NCBI GenBank assembly: GCA_052084925.1
Contig: JBQDEV010000012.1
Coordinates: 1-64,000, forward strand
DNA length: 64,000 nucleotides
Source: CmP2 sp052084925
Lineage (GTDB): Bacteria; Actinomycetota; Actinomycetes; Actinomycetales; Micrococcaceae
Reading direction: 5' to 3'
Positions 15,667 through 24,562 of the stretch are shown here, piece after piece. Made by a program: the position numbers and the translations under genes. Under the pieces are notes generated by a model, which made no database searches, had not been told where the DNA came from, and saw only the letters and a program-made list of their open reading frames with translations. Numbering within the stretch: position 1 is the first letter of the stretch; each line of letters starts with the position of its first letter.

Positions 15667-16682
15667 CTGAACTGTCCTGGCGGGTGAGCTGCGCGCTCAG
15701 GGAACACCCATCGCGGCACCAACCACAGCAGAACCAGCACTCCCAGCAACTCGACCAGGGACTGCACCACGACCGCGACGGCAGCGACCTCGGCACCGGC
15801 CGGCAGCGCCAGAGCGATGGGCAGCACCACGAAGGAGTTGCGGGTGGAGAAGGTCATCGTCAGGGTGATCCCCTGGGTGCGCGGCACCCGCATCAGGCGC
15901 GCCAGCACCCAGGCGGCCAGCACTGCGGCCGCCAGGTAGCCCAGCGCCACGGCACCGATCCCGACCAGCTCGCCGCGGGCCTCCAGCACGGTCTCCGCCT
16001 GGGACGCCCCCACCAGTCCCAGCACCACAGCCAGCAGCGGCACCGGCGCCGTCGTCGCGCGCACCCGAGCGGTGGCCCACCGGGGTCGGCGCCCCACCCA
16101 CCAGGCGGCACCCGCACCCAGCGCCATCGACCCCAGGATCAGCACCGCGGCCACCCCCAGCGCCCCGGTGGCAGTGTTGGCTTCGGCGCTGCCGGGGATC
16201 TCCGGCGCGAAGAGCCACAGATACACCGGAATCAGCACCAGCTGAGCCAGCAGGTTGACCGGAGTCAGGGCGGAAGCCGCTGCGGTATCGCCACCACTGA
16301 CCTGGGTGAAGGTAATGAACCAGTCGGTGCACGGGGCCACCAGCACCAGCAGCAACCCCCAGCGCAGCACCGGATCCTCCGGTCCCAGCTGTACCAGCGC
16401 CACCGCGATCAGCGGCATCACCACCGCGTTGCCCGCCAGCGCGGCCAGCAGGAACCGAGGTTGGGCCAGCACTCTCGGAATCTGCGACCACGGCGTAATG
16501 AAGAAGACGATCAGCAACAGCACGGCCAGCACCGGCCAGACCAGCGCCTCCGCCCACGGTCCGACCTCGGGGAGGATGACACCCACGCCTAAGCCCAGCA
16601 CAACGGCGGTGAGATACCACCAGACCTGGTGGCGCTCGAGCGCCGAGGGGCCGGACCCGGGGTCGGCCGAGGTAGCTCTCAT
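15663..16682 (-). CDS. ACR3-like arsenite/bile-acid type transporter
   Basis: A 339-residue protein with about ten hydrophobic helices, belonging to the bile acid:sodium symporter/ACR3 superfamily. The segment LVLVAPCTDWFITFTQV carries the cysteine that is essential in ACR3 arsenite exporters, so arsenite efflux is plausible. No arsR or arsC lies beside it, leaving the substrate open. The start codon ATG shares a base with the stop of the SRAP gene (TGATG), indicating coupled translation. Confidence 0.78.
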   Translation of the reverse strand: MRATSADPGSGPSALERHQVWWYLTAVVLGLGVGVILPEVGPWAEALVWPVLAVLLLIVFFITPWSQIPRVLAQPRFLLAALAGNAVVMPLIAVALVQLGPEDPVLRWGLLLVLVAPCTDWFITFTQVSGGDTAAASALTPVNLLAQLVLIPVYLWLFAPEIPGSAEANTATGALGVAAVLILGSMALGAGAAWWVGRRPRWATARVRATTAPVPLLAVVLGLVGASQAETVLEARGELVGIGAVALGYLAAAVLAAWVLARLMRVPRTQGITLTMTFSTRNSFVVLPIALALPAGAEVAAVAVVVQSLVELLGVLVLLWLVPRWVFPERAAHPPGQFS

Positions 16683-17482
16683 CAAAGTAGCGATTCCTGG
16701 GTACCGCCCGCCACCGGCGTGATCAGCTCAGGTCCGTTGTTGCGCACATCGCCCACCGCTGAGGCCACCTCGTCCAGCGTCCAAGTTGCCGCCACCGCAA
16801 ATGCCTGGTCTCGCACCTGCTCGACCAGCGCCTCGGCCGCCTCCGCAGAGTCCAACTTCTCCGGACTCAACCAGCGGTCCATCATCTCCGGGCCCATCGG
16901 CAACGGCAGCCTGTCATGCAGTCTGCCCAGCTCGCTCAGGATCGAGGAGTGGCCGTCGTGCTCTTCGGGGTCCGGGGAGGCACCGGTCAGAATCGTCGTA
17001 GACAGCACCCAGGCCGGATCCCCCGCCGCTTCGGCCTCCGGGTCCTTCCACCACTCATACAACCCGGCGAAGAACACCACGGAATCGTCCCCGGGATGCA
17101 CATAGAACGGGCGCTTTTTCTGCGCGCCCGACGACGAGTCTGACTTCAGCCACTCGTAATAGCCGTCCACCGGCACCGCGCAACGCCGAGCCCGCACCGC
17201 CGAACGGAAACTGGGTTTGGTCACCACCGTTTCGGAGCGGGCATTGAACGTCCGCGAGGAGAACGACGGGTCCTTCGCCCACCCCGGCAACAGTCCCCAG
17301 CGCGCGCGATGTAGCTCCCGCTGTGGGGCATCCTCCACCAACCGTTCCAGCACGACCGCGATATCCGTCGTCGGTGCCACGTTGTAGCTCTCCGGCAAAG
17401 CGAAGTCAGGATCCGGCTGCACCGCGCCAGCCTGCGCCACCAGGTCGCCCATCGCCCGGGCCATCACAAAGCGTCCACACAT
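16682..17482 (-). CDS. SOS response-associated peptidase (SRAP/HMCES, YedK-like)
   Basis: A 266-residue SRAP protein. It begins MCGRFV, the cysteine at position 2 being the residue that forms a thiazolidine link with abasic sites in single-stranded DNA. The other family motifs follow: WGLLPGWAKD, NARSETV, RCAVPVDGYYEW and HDRLPLPM. The role is protection of abasic sites. A CATACT hexamer lies 6 bases before the ATG with no Shine-Dalgarno, suggesting a leaderless mRNA. Confidence 0.92.
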   Translation of the reverse strand: MCGRFVMARAMGDLVAQAGAVQPDPDFALPESYNVAPTTDIAVVLERLVEDAPQRELHRARWGLLPGWAKDPSFSSRTFNARSETVVTKPSFRSAVRARRCAVPVDGYYEWLKSDSSSGAQKKRPFYVHPGDDSVVFFAGLYEWWKDPEAEAAGDPAWVLSTTILTGASPDPEEHDGHSSILSELGRLHDRLPLPMGPEMMDRWLSPEKLDSAEAAEALVEQVRDQAFAVAATWTLDEVASAVGDVRNNGPELITPVAGGTQESLL

Positions 17483-17658
17483 GTGCCCAGTATGTCAGGA
17501 CCGCGTCGGCGGGATCACCCCCTGACCAAGGCGTAACCTGTGTCACACACGGTCATCGGCCCCTGCGTCATTCCCGCTGGGCGCTGTGGTGTGATGAGAT
17601 GAAGAGGAACTGCGACGGCGTCGCCGTCCACCGACCTACAGAACAAGGAGATCCATCC

Positions 17659-18750
17659 ATGTCTCAGACCGTCAAAGGGGTCATCTCCCGCGGCAAGGAC
17701 CAGCCCGTGGAGATCACCACCATCGTCATCCCCGACCCGGGTCCGGGCGAGGCTGTCGTCGACATTCTGACCTGCGGCGTCTGCCACACCGATCTGCACT
17801 ACGTTCAGGGCGGCATCGGCGATGAGTACCCTTACCTGCTGGGCCACGAAGCCACCGGCATTGTCTCGGCCATCGGCGACGGCGTCTCCGAAGTGGCCGT
17901 GGGCGACAAGGTCATCCTGAACTGGCGTGCCGTCTGCGGCGAATGCCGGGCCTGCCGCAAAGGTGAGCCGAAGTATTGCTTCAACACCCACAACGCCACC
18001 CAGAAGATGACCCTGGAGGACGGCACCGAGCTTTCCCCAGCCCTGGGCATCGGTGCGTTCGCCGAGAAGACCCTGGTCGCCGCCGGCCAGTGCACCAAGG
18101 TCGAAGGTGTTGAAGATGACCAGAACGCCGCCGTCGGCCTGCTCGGCTGCGGCATCATGGCCGGTATCGGCGCCGCCATCAACACCGGCGAAATCAAGCG
18201 CGGCGAGTCCGTCGCCGTCATCGGTTGCGGTGGCGTCGGCACCGCCGCGATAGCCGGCGCCAAGCTCGCCGGTGCTACCACGATCATCGCCGTCGACATC
18301 GACCCCCGCAAGCTGGAGAAGGCCCAGTCGCTGGGCGCCACCCATACCGTCAACTCCAAGGAATCCGAAGCGGTTCAGGCCATCCAGGACCTCACCGGCG
18401 GCTTCGGCGCGGACGTCGTCATCGACGCCGTGGGCCGCCCGGAAACCTACAAGCAGGCGTTCTACGCACGCGACCTTGCCGGCCGCGTCGTCCTGGTGGG
18501 TGTGCCCACTCCGGAGATGACCTTGGAGCTGCCGCTGCTGGATATCTTCGGCCGCGGCGGCTCGCTGAAGTCCTCCTGGTACGGCGACTGCCTGCCGTCC
18601 CACGATTTCCAGATGCTCGTCGATCAGTACCGACTGGGCCGACTGGATCTCGACGCCTTCGTTACCGAGACCACCAGCCTGGACGAGATCGACGCCGCAT
18701 TCGAGAAGATGCACTCCGGTGACGTGCTGCGTTCGGTGGTGGTGCTCTGA
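17659..18750 (+). CDS. mscR: S-(hydroxymethyl)mycothiol dehydrogenase
   Basis: A 363-residue zinc-dependent medium-chain dehydrogenase. Catalytic zinc residues lie in CGVCHTD and GHEA, the structural zinc in CGECRACRKGEPKYC, and the nucleotide-binding loop in GCGGVG. The length and sequence match the mycothiol-dependent formaldehyde dehydrogenase (MscR), which oxidises S-hydroxymethylmycothiol and reduces S-nitrosomycothiol. ATG 17659 has AAGGAG 8 bases upstream. The next gene, a metallo-beta-lactamase-fold hydrolase, overlaps by one base and is the usual partner, probably hydrolysing the formyl-mycothiol product. Confidence 0.92.
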   Translation: MSQTVKGVISRGKDQPVEITTIVIPDPGPGEAVVDILTCGVCHTDLHYVQGGIGDEYPYLLGHEATGIVSAIGDGVSEVAVGDKVILNWRAVCGECRACRKGEPKYCFNTHNATQKMTLEDGTELSPALGIGAFAEKTLVAAGQCTKVEGVEDDQNAAVGLLGCGIMAGIGAAINTGEIKRGESVAVIGCGGVGTAAIAGAKLAGATTIIAVDIDPRKLEKAQSLGATHTVNSKESEAVQAIQDLTGGFGADVVIDAVGRPETYKQAFYARDLAGRVVLVGVPTPEMTLELPLLDIFGRGGSLKSSWYGDCLPSHDFQMLVDQYRLGRLDLDAFVTETTSLDEIDAAFEKMHSGDVLRSVVVL

Positions 18751-19382
18751 TGGCACGCATCGATCATCTGGTCACCTCCGGCACCTTCTCCCTCGACGGC
18801 GGCACCTGGGAGGTCGACAATAACGTCTGGATCGTCGGCGGCGAGGAACACTGCGTGGTCATCGACCCCGCCCACGACGCCCAAGCCGTGAAGGACGCGG
18901 TCGGCGATCGCACCGTGGAAGCCATTCTGCTGACGCACGGTCACGACGACCACATCCGCGCCGTCAAGGAGTTCCGCGGGCTCGTCGACGCCCCGGTGTT
19001 GCTGCACGCGGAAGACCGGATGCTTTGGGACTCGGTCTATCCAGACGACGCCCCGGACGGACAGATCCAGGACGGCGACCAGTTCCAGGTCGCCGGCGTC
19101 ACCCTGCGCGCCCTGCACACCCCGGGGCACTCCCCCGGCTCGGTCTGCTTCTACGCGCCCGACCTGGAGGGCGGCGTCGTCTTCACCGGCGACACTCTGT
19201 TCCAGGGCGGCCCGGGTGCCACCGGTCGGTCCTACTCGAGCTTCGAGACCATTATCGAGTCGATTAAGGAGCGGTTGTTCGTGCTACCCACCGAGACCTC
19301 GGTGCGTACCGGTCACGGTGATTCCACCACCATCGGCGACGAAGCACCCCACCTGCAGGAATGGATCGACCGCGGCCACTAA
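18750..19382 (+). CDS. MBL-fold metallo-hydrolase, partner of mycothiol dehydrogenase
   Basis: A 210-residue glyoxalase II-like hydrolase. The metal-binding motif is THGHDDH near residue 58, followed by HTPGHSPG (near residue 128) and FTGDTLF. In actinobacteria this gene follows mscR, and a role in thioester hydrolysis during mycothiol-dependent formaldehyde detoxification is inferred. The ATG shares its A with the mscR stop (TGATG). The gene ends just before a low-quality assembly region. Confidence 0.85.
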   Translation: MARIDHLVTSGTFSLDGGTWEVDNNVWIVGGEEHCVVIDPAHDAQAVKDAVGDRTVEAILLTHGHDDHIRAVKEFRGLVDAPVLLHAEDRMLWDSVYPDDAPDGQIQDGDQFQVAGVTLRALHTPGHSPGSVCFYAPDLEGGVVFTGDTLFQGGPGATGRSYSSFETIIESIKERLFVLPTETSVRTGHGDSTTIGDEAPHLQEWIDRGH

Positions 19383-19661
19383 ACGTGGACGGTGATCTGC
19401 CCTCACCTCTCTGAAAACGGCGGTGGGCCGGGGGTGGGTGAGGGGCCCCCCCCGGTATAACCCAACACGGCGGGGGGGGAGCCCCCCGCACCCCCCCGCA
19501 GGGGCTGTTAGGTGGGGGCCAAGAAAAACGGNNNNNNNNNNGGATGGGTGCGCCCGCGCCCAAAAACGGGGGCGGGGTCCCGCCCCACCCCACTCTCAAC
19601 CGGGGGGGGCCCGGGTCTGCGCCCCGGCCCACCGCCGTTAATCACCGAACTCGGCTGTGGC
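19383..19661. other. Assembly gap with unreliable flanks
   Basis: Ten N bases (19532-19541) mark a scaffold join. The flanks are dominated by homopolymer runs of G and C unlike the rest of the window. 19416-19433 and 19622-19639 are an exact 18-base inverted repeat, and 19443-19456 and 19599-19612 pair symmetrically around the same centre. Both contigs therefore probably end by reading into the same strong hairpin, most likely the terminator between the convergent metallo-hydrolase and thioesterase genes. No gene should be called here. Confidence 0.85.
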
Positions 19662-20486
19662 TCAGCCCAGCGCACGCACCGTCTGGAGCTGTTCGGAGCG
19701 TCCGAAGAATCCGTTCGCGTCATAGAGCTCGGCGGTGTTGATCCCCAGTCCCTCTGAGGCGACGACGGTCGATGTTGCCAGTCCCAGCCACTCACCCACT
19801 GGCTCGCGCACCAGGTGCAGTGTCAGGTCCACGTTGGGGAAAATATAGCCGCCCTTGCCTGCCGGCAGCACCGGCGCCACCCCGTTGGCCGTGTCCGCCA
19901 GCGCCATCAGGTTCGCCAGCGAGCTAGTGTGCTCCCCCGCGATGAGTTCGACTCCGCTGGCGATCCAGCCCCGTCCGTTCCCGGCGGCGTGGTCGTCCGC
20001 GACGCGGGTCTGCACACTGGCGATGAAGCCGCCCGGCCACTGCTGGAGCCGATCGTCGGTGACGCACTCCTCAACTGGCGCAAGTTTCGTCGGCGACGGC
20101 GGGAGCGCTTCGGCGTGCAGCGTCTGGCGCTGTAGCCGCCAGGCCCGCCCGCGCAGCACCGTTCGCCCTCCGGATTCCAGGGTCGATTCGATGAGCTCGA
20201 TGGTGCGTCCCGGACGCACCGTGCGGGTCGACACACGCTGTTCGCCGTCGTGGAGCTTGCCGAGAATATCGAAGCTCATGCGTCCGGTGACGAAATCGTC
20301 CCTCTTATCGTGGGCTTCCAACTCCGAGACCACCAGCCCGGTCACCGGCGCCATGTGTAGCTCGTCCGGCTGCCAGGTCCCCTGTGCGTGTGACGTGGAT
20401 TCGAAGAGGCTGACCCTGGTCGGGAGAGCGCCTGAGTCCGATTCAGGTGCTGCGGTCCGCCGGAAGTACGCTGTGTCGTCTGTCAT
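19662..20486 (-). CDS. Thioesterase family protein (double hot-dog, acyl-CoA thioesterase-like)
   Basis: A 274-residue protein resembling the TesB-like/double-hotdog thioesterases of actinobacteria. The N-terminal half carries GRMSFDILG and STRTVRPGRTIELIESTL, and the C-terminal half FPNVDLTLHLVREPVGEWL followed by ELYDANGFFGRSEQ, the typical end. It probably hydrolyses acyl-CoA; the substrate is unknown. The gene is monocistronic, with a stop near the assembly gap, so the last codons are less certain than the rest. Confidence 0.78.
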   Translation of the reverse strand: MTDDTAYFRRTAAPESDSGALPTRVSLFESTSHAQGTWQPDELHMAPVTGLVVSELEAHDKRDDFVTGRMSFDILGKLHDGEQRVSTRTVRPGRTIELIESTLESGGRTVLRGRAWRLQRQTLHAEALPPSPTKLAPVEECVTDDRLQQWPGGFIASVQTRVADDHAAGNGRGWIASGVELIAGEHTSSLANLMALADTANGVAPVLPAGKGGYIFPNVDLTLHLVREPVGEWLGLATSTVVASEGLGINTAELYDANGFFGRSEQLQTVRALG

Positions 20487-20743
20487 GGCCTCATCTTGTC
20501 AAAGCCACTCGCCGAATGTCATCTCGGGCTTGAGCTAGGCAGAATCTCGCGACCGTTCGGCTCTTGCCGCGCGGATGGCACTCGAGCGCGAACAATGTTC
20601 CCGCTCAGCGCGAGCCATCATCGCTTCGAGCTCCGAATCTTCCCACCCTTTACGTCGCTTCGAGGATGCGAGGCAAAGTCCCCAGCTGCGAATGCCGAGA
20701 GTCCCCGTCTCTGACCCCGTCACTCCGATAGGACCAGAAAACA
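20487..20743. other. Intergenic stretch, no supported gene
   Basis: Between the thioesterase start and the nrdF terminator only short unsupported frames are present. A minus-strand frame ending near 20535 has a charged C-terminal half (a Glu/Arg/Ala-rich stretch) but begins inside the nrdF terminator and has no ribosome site, so I do not call it. Confidence 0.4.
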
Positions 20744-20780
20744 AGAGGCTCGGCCCGCAGATTCTGCGGGCCGAGCCTCT
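20744..20780 (-). terminator. Rho-independent terminator of nrdHIEF
   Basis: A perfect 17-bp stem (AGAGGCTCGGCCCGCAG and its complement, with a 3-base loop) starts 36 bases after the nrdF stop. In the transcript it is followed by TTGTTTT. Confidence 0.9.
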
Positions 20781-20815
20781 CGTCAGCCCTTTCGGGCATC
20801 AGACTAGAGCAGGAC

Positions 20816-21796
20816 TTAGAAGTCCCAGTCGTCGTCTTCGGTGTTCTCTGCCTTACCGATCACATAGGAGGATCCTGACCCGGAGAAGAAGTCATGATTC
20901 TCGTCGGCGTTCGGGCTCAGAGAAGACAGGATGGCCGGGTTCACGTTGGTCACCGTGTCCGGGAACATAGCCTCGTAGCCGAGGTTCATGAGCGCCTTGT
21001 TGGCGTTGTAGTGCAGGAATTTCTTGACGTCCTCAGCCAGGCCCAGGCGGTCATATATGTCGTGGGTGTACTGCACCTCATTCTCGTACAGCTCATACAT
21101 CAGCGTGAAGGTGAAATCCTTCAGCTCGTCGCGTCGCTGTGCCGATTCGGCTTCCAGGTTCCGCTGGTACTTGTAACCGATGTAGTACCCGTGAACCGCT
21201 TCGTCGCGGATGATCAGTCGGATCAGATCGGCGGTGTTCGTCAGACGAGCCTGCGAGGACAGGTACATCGGCCAGTAGAAGCCCGAATAGAACAGGAAGG
21301 ACTCGAGCATCACCGAGGCGATCTTGCGCTGCTGCGCATCGTCGCCCTCGTAGTACTTGACGATTTCGCGCGCCTTGGTCTGCAGTTCCTTGTTCTCGCG
21401 GGACCAGCGGAATGCTTCATCGATCTGCTTGGTCGACGCCAGGGTCGAGAAGATCGAGGAGTATGACTTCGCGTGCACCGACTCCATGAAGGAGATGTTG
21501 GTGTAGACCGCTTCCTCGTGCTGGTTCAGCGCATCCGGGATCAGCGAGATCGCGCCGATGGTGCCCTGAATGGTGTCCAGCATGGTCAAGCCGGTGAACA
21601 CCTTCATGGTGACGTCGCGCTCGTCTTCGGTGAAGTTTGACCAGGCCTGCAGGTCGTTGGACAGCGGCACTTTCTCGGGCAACCAGAAGTTGGAGGTCAG
21701 GCGCTGCCACACCTCCAGGTCCTTCTCGTCCTCGATGCGGTTCCAGTTGATGGCGTTGAACTGTTCGAATGGGTTGTTCTGGGCCTCATCAGCCAT
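20816..21796 (-). CDS. nrdF: Class Ib ribonucleotide reductase, small subunit
   Basis: A 326-residue R2F subunit. It carries the dimetal-tyrosyl radical site of class Ib enzymes. Ligand regions are visible in PLSNDLQAWSNFTEDE, HEEAVYTNISFMESVHAKSY and IIRDEAVHGYYIGYKYQ, and the acidic C-terminus DDDWDF is the docking tail for NrdE. ATG 21796 gives MADEAQNNPFEQFN. It is the last gene of nrdHIEF. A strong hairpin separates it from nrdE and a terminator follows. The radical cofactor is probably dimanganese, activated with NrdI. Confidence 0.94.
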   Translation of the reverse strand: MADEAQNNPFEQFNAINWNRIEDEKDLEVWQRLTSNFWLPEKVPLSNDLQAWSNFTEDERDVTMKVFTGLTMLDTIQGTIGAISLIPDALNQHEEAVYTNISFMESVHAKSYSSIFSTLASTKQIDEAFRWSRENKELQTKAREIVKYYEGDDAQQRKIASVMLESFLFYSGFYWPMYLSSQARLTNTADLIRLIIRDEAVHGYYIGYKYQRNLEAESAQRRDELKDFTFTLMYELYENEVQYTHDIYDRLGLAEDVKKFLHYNANKALMNLGYEAMFPDTVTNVNPAILSSLSPNADENHDFFSGSGSSYVIGKAENTEDDDWDF

Positions 21797-21853
21797 GAGC
21801 TTCAGCGTCCTTCGTACGACGTCGATCAGTGATGTGTGGATGATCATTGCAGA

Positions 21854-21890
21854 CGGCATGCCGCCCCCGCTGCGGGGAGGCGGCATGCCG
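21854..21890 (-). promoter_or_regulatory. Strong stem-loop between nrdE and nrdF
   Basis: A 12-bp perfect outer stem (CGGCATGCCGCC with its complement) continues into a short CCC/GGG inner stem. No T-run follows on the transcribed strand, so this is more likely a processing or stability element that sets the nrdE to nrdF ratio than a terminator. Confidence 0.55.
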
Positions 21891-21901
21891 ACGAAGCAAC
21901 G

Positions 21902-24076
21902 TTAGAGCATGCAGGAAACGCAGCCCTCGACTTCGGTGCCTTCCAGAGCCAACTGACGGATGCGGATGTAGTACATCGTCTTGATGCCCTTACGCCAGGC
22001 GTAGATCTGAGCCTTGTTCAGATCGCGGGTGGTCGCGGTGTCCTTGAAGAACAAGGTCAGCGACAGACCCTGGTCGACGTGCTGCGTGGCGGCAGCATAG
22101 GTGTCGATGATCTTCTCATAGCCGATCTCGTAAGCGTCGTCGTAGTACTCGAGGTTCTCGTTGGTCAAGTACGGAGCCGGGTAGTAGACACGACCCAGCT
22201 TGCCTTCCTTGCGGATCTCAATCTTCGACGCCACCGGGTGAATCGACGAGGTGGAGTTGTTGATGTAGGAGATCGAACCGGTCGGAGGAACTGCCTGCAG
22301 GTTCTGGTTGTAGATTCCGTGCTTCATCACGGACTCCTTCAGTGCCCGCCAGTCATCCTGCGTGGGGATGTCGACCTTGGCCTCAGCGAACAGCTGCGCG
22401 ACTCGTTCGGTGGCCGGCGCCCAGTCCTGCTCGGTGTACTTGTCGAAGAACTCGCCGGAGGCGTACTGGGAGTCATCGAACCCACCGAACTTCTCACCGG
22501 TCTCCTGAGCGATCAGGTTCGACGCGCGGATCGCGTGGTACACGACCGAATAGAAGTACATGTTCGTGAAGTCGATACCTTCCTCGGACCCGTAGTGAAC
22601 GTGCTCGCGCGCCAGGTATCCGTGCAGGTTCATCTGTCCCAGACCGATGGCGTGTGAGGAAGAGTTCCCCTTGGCAATGGACGGAACCGAAACGATGTCG
22701 GACATGTTCGACACCGCGGTCAGGGCGCGGATCGCGGTCTCGATGGACTGGCCGAAGTTGCCCGAGTCCATCGTCTTGGCGATGTTCATCGACCCCAGGT
22801 TGCAGGAGATGTCCTTGCCCACGTGGTCGTAGTTCAGGTCGTCGCTGAAGGTCGACGCGTCAGAGACCTGGAGGATCTCGGAGCACAGGTTCGACATCGA
22901 GATACGGCCCTTGATGGGGTTGGCCCGGTTTACGGTGTCCTCGAACACGATGTAGGGGTAACCGGACTCGAACTGGATCTCCGCCAGAGTCTGGAAGAAT
23001 TCACGGGCGCTGATCTTGGTCTTCTTGATGCGCGCGTCGTCGACCATCTCGTAGTACTTCTCGGTCACCGAAACCTCGGTGAATGCCTTGCCGTAGACGC
23101 GCTCGACGTCATAGGGGCTGAAGAGGTACATGTCCTCGTTGCGCTTGGCAAGATCGAAGGTGATGTCAGGAATGACGACGCCCAGCGAGAGGGTCTTGAT
23201 GCGGATCTTCTCATCCGCGTTCTCGCGCTTGGTGTCCAGGAAGCGGTAGATGTCCGGGTGGTGTGCGTTCAGGTACACCGCGCCGGCGCCCTGACGAGCT
23301 CCCAGCTGGTTGGCGTATGAGAAGGAGTCCTCGAGAAGCTTCATCACCGGAACAACGCCGGAGGACTGGTTCTCGATCTGCTTGATCGGGGCACCGTGCT
23401 CGCGCAAGTTCGTCAGCGACAGCGCCACGCCGCCGCCGCGCTTGGAAAGCTGCAGCGAGGAGTTGATGCCGCGGGCGATCGACTCCATGTTGTCCTCGAC
23501 ACGTAGCAGGAAGCAGGAGACGAGCTCGCCGCGCTGCTTCTTCCCGGAGTTCAGGAAGGTGGGCGTGGCCGGCTGGAAGCGACCCAAGATGATTTCGTCG
23601 ACCAGGTTCGTGGCCAGTTCCTCATCACCCTGAGCAAGGTGCAGGGCCACCATGAAGACACGGTCCTCATAGCGCTCCAGGTAGCGCTGGCCGTCAAAGG
23701 TCTTCAGCGCGTAGGAGGTGTAGAACTTGAAGGCGCCCAGGAAGGACGGGAAGCGGAACTTGTGCCCGTAGGCGCGCTTCTGCAGCTGGTGCAGGAACTC
23801 CTGAGAGTACTGCTCCAGGGTTTCGGCCTCGTAGTAGTCGTTGTCGACCAGGTACTTCAGCTTCTCATCCAGGTCATGGAAGAAGACCGTGTTGTTGTTG
23901 ACGTGCTGCAGGAAGTACTGCCGTGCCGCAGCGTGATCGGCTTCGAACTGGATCTCGCCGTTCGGGCCGTAGAGATTCAGCATGGCGTTGAGCTCGTGAT
24001 AGCCGAGATTCTGCCATGCCTGCGGTAGCTGTTTCGCTGACTGAATCAGTTCCTGTTCAGTGAGTGCTGTTGCCAA
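21902..24076 (-). CDS. nrdE: Class Ib ribonucleotide reductase, large subunit
   Basis: A 724-residue catalytic subunit that reduces ribonucleoside diphosphates. The short N-terminus lacks an ATP cone, as expected for class Ib. Active-site regions NSGKKQRGELVSCFLL, SNLCSEILQ and the radical-transfer tyrosines near the C-terminus are present, and it ends GCVSCML, the CxxC pair re-reduced by NrdH. I chose TTG 24076 (MATALTEQELIQ), which overlaps nrdI by 31 bases. GAAGGA lies about 12 bases upstream; longer frames would only read nrdI in another frame. Confidence 0.94.
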   Translation of the reverse strand: MATALTEQELIQSAKQLPQAWQNLGYHELNAMLNLYGPNGEIQFEADHAAARQYFLQHVNNNTVFFHDLDEKLKYLVDNDYYEAETLEQYSQEFLHQLQKRAYGHKFRFPSFLGAFKFYTSYALKTFDGQRYLERYEDRVFMVALHLAQGDEELATNLVDEIILGRFQPATPTFLNSGKKQRGELVSCFLLRVEDNMESIARGINSSLQLSKRGGGVALSLTNLREHGAPIKQIENQSSGVVPVMKLLEDSFSYANQLGARQGAGAVYLNAHHPDIYRFLDTKRENADEKIRIKTLSLGVVIPDITFDLAKRNEDMYLFSPYDVERVYGKAFTEVSVTEKYYEMVDDARIKKTKISAREFFQTLAEIQFESGYPYIVFEDTVNRANPIKGRISMSNLCSEILQVSDASTFSDDLNYDHVGKDISCNLGSMNIAKTMDSGNFGQSIETAIRALTAVSNMSDIVSVPSIAKGNSSSHAIGLGQMNLHGYLAREHVHYGSEEGIDFTNMYFYSVVYHAIRASNLIAQETGEKFGGFDDSQYASGEFFDKYTEQDWAPATERVAQLFAEAKVDIPTQDDWRALKESVMKHGIYNQNLQAVPPTGSISYINNSTSSIHPVASKIEIRKEGKLGRVYYPAPYLTNENLEYYDDAYEIGYEKIIDTYAAATQHVDQGLSLTLFFKDTATTRDLNKAQIYAWRKGIKTMYYIRIRQLALEGTEVEGCVSCML

Positions 24077-24537
24077 AATTGTTCCAATCCTTCGCGAACG
24101 CGGTCCACATCTCCGGCGGTGCCCATCAGTTCGAACTTGTACAAGACCGGCACCTGGCATTTCGTGGAGACGATGTCTCCGGCCAGGCAATAGGCCTCAT
24201 AGAAATTTGTGTTGCCCGAGGCGATAACGCCACGGATCAGGTCTCTGTTCCTTGCTACGTTAAGGAACTTGATGACTTGTTTCGGGACCGCCCCCTGCCC
24301 GTTCCCGCCACCGTAGGTCGGAAGCATCAGAACGAAAGGCTGTTGGGCGATCAGTGTCGGTTCCCGCGTTTTGAGCGGCAGCCTGGCGGTTTCGTCGGTG
24401 TCGAGGCTCAGCTTGCTGACGAATCGATGGGTGTACTCAGAAACTGACGAAAAGTAAATGAGTCGGGCGTGAGTCTCCTGGAGGACCTGGTCCTCCGGGT
24501 TCTTCACCATCGATCCGTCGATGACCGGAGTGGTCAT
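24046..24537 (-). CDS. nrdI: Ribonucleotide reductase flavodoxin NrdI
   Basis: A 163-residue NrdI protein. FMN-binding loops are recognisable in IYFSSVSEYTHRFV (phosphate loop), PTYGGGNGQG and ASGNTNFYEAYCLAG. NrdI supplies oxidant to assemble the Mn2 tyrosyl radical of NrdF. An N-terminal extension of about 20 residues precedes the first strand. It follows nrdH by 25 bases and overlaps nrdE. Confidence 0.93.
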   Translation of the reverse strand: MTTPVIDGSMVKNPEDQVLQETHARLIYFSSVSEYTHRFVSKLSLDTDETARLPLKTREPTLIAQQPFVLMLPTYGGGNGQGAVPKQVIKFLNVARNRDLIRGVIASGNTNFYEAYCLAGDIVSTKCQVPVLYKFELMGTAGDVDRVREGLEQFWQQHSLNRN

Positions 24538-24562
24538 GATGGATCTCCCTCCTCGAAGTGGA

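Noticed and set aside
15663..16682. Considered a full arsenic-resistance operon
   Set aside because: No ArsR, ArsC or ArsA gene is adjacent; only the transporter homology supports arsenite.
17515..18756. 413-codon minus-strand frame opposite mscR
   Set aside because: Mirror frame of the dehydrogenase; Gly/Val/Asp-rich composition typical of antisense GC-rich frames.
19416..19639. Inverted repeat around the N run considered as a mobile element or palindrome
   Set aside because: Homopolymer-laden, low-quality contig ends symmetric about the gap point to an assembly artefact at a terminator.
20535..20743. 69-codon minus-strand frame upstream of the thioesterase
   Set aside because: It would begin inside the nrdF terminator, has no ribosome site and no recognisable family.
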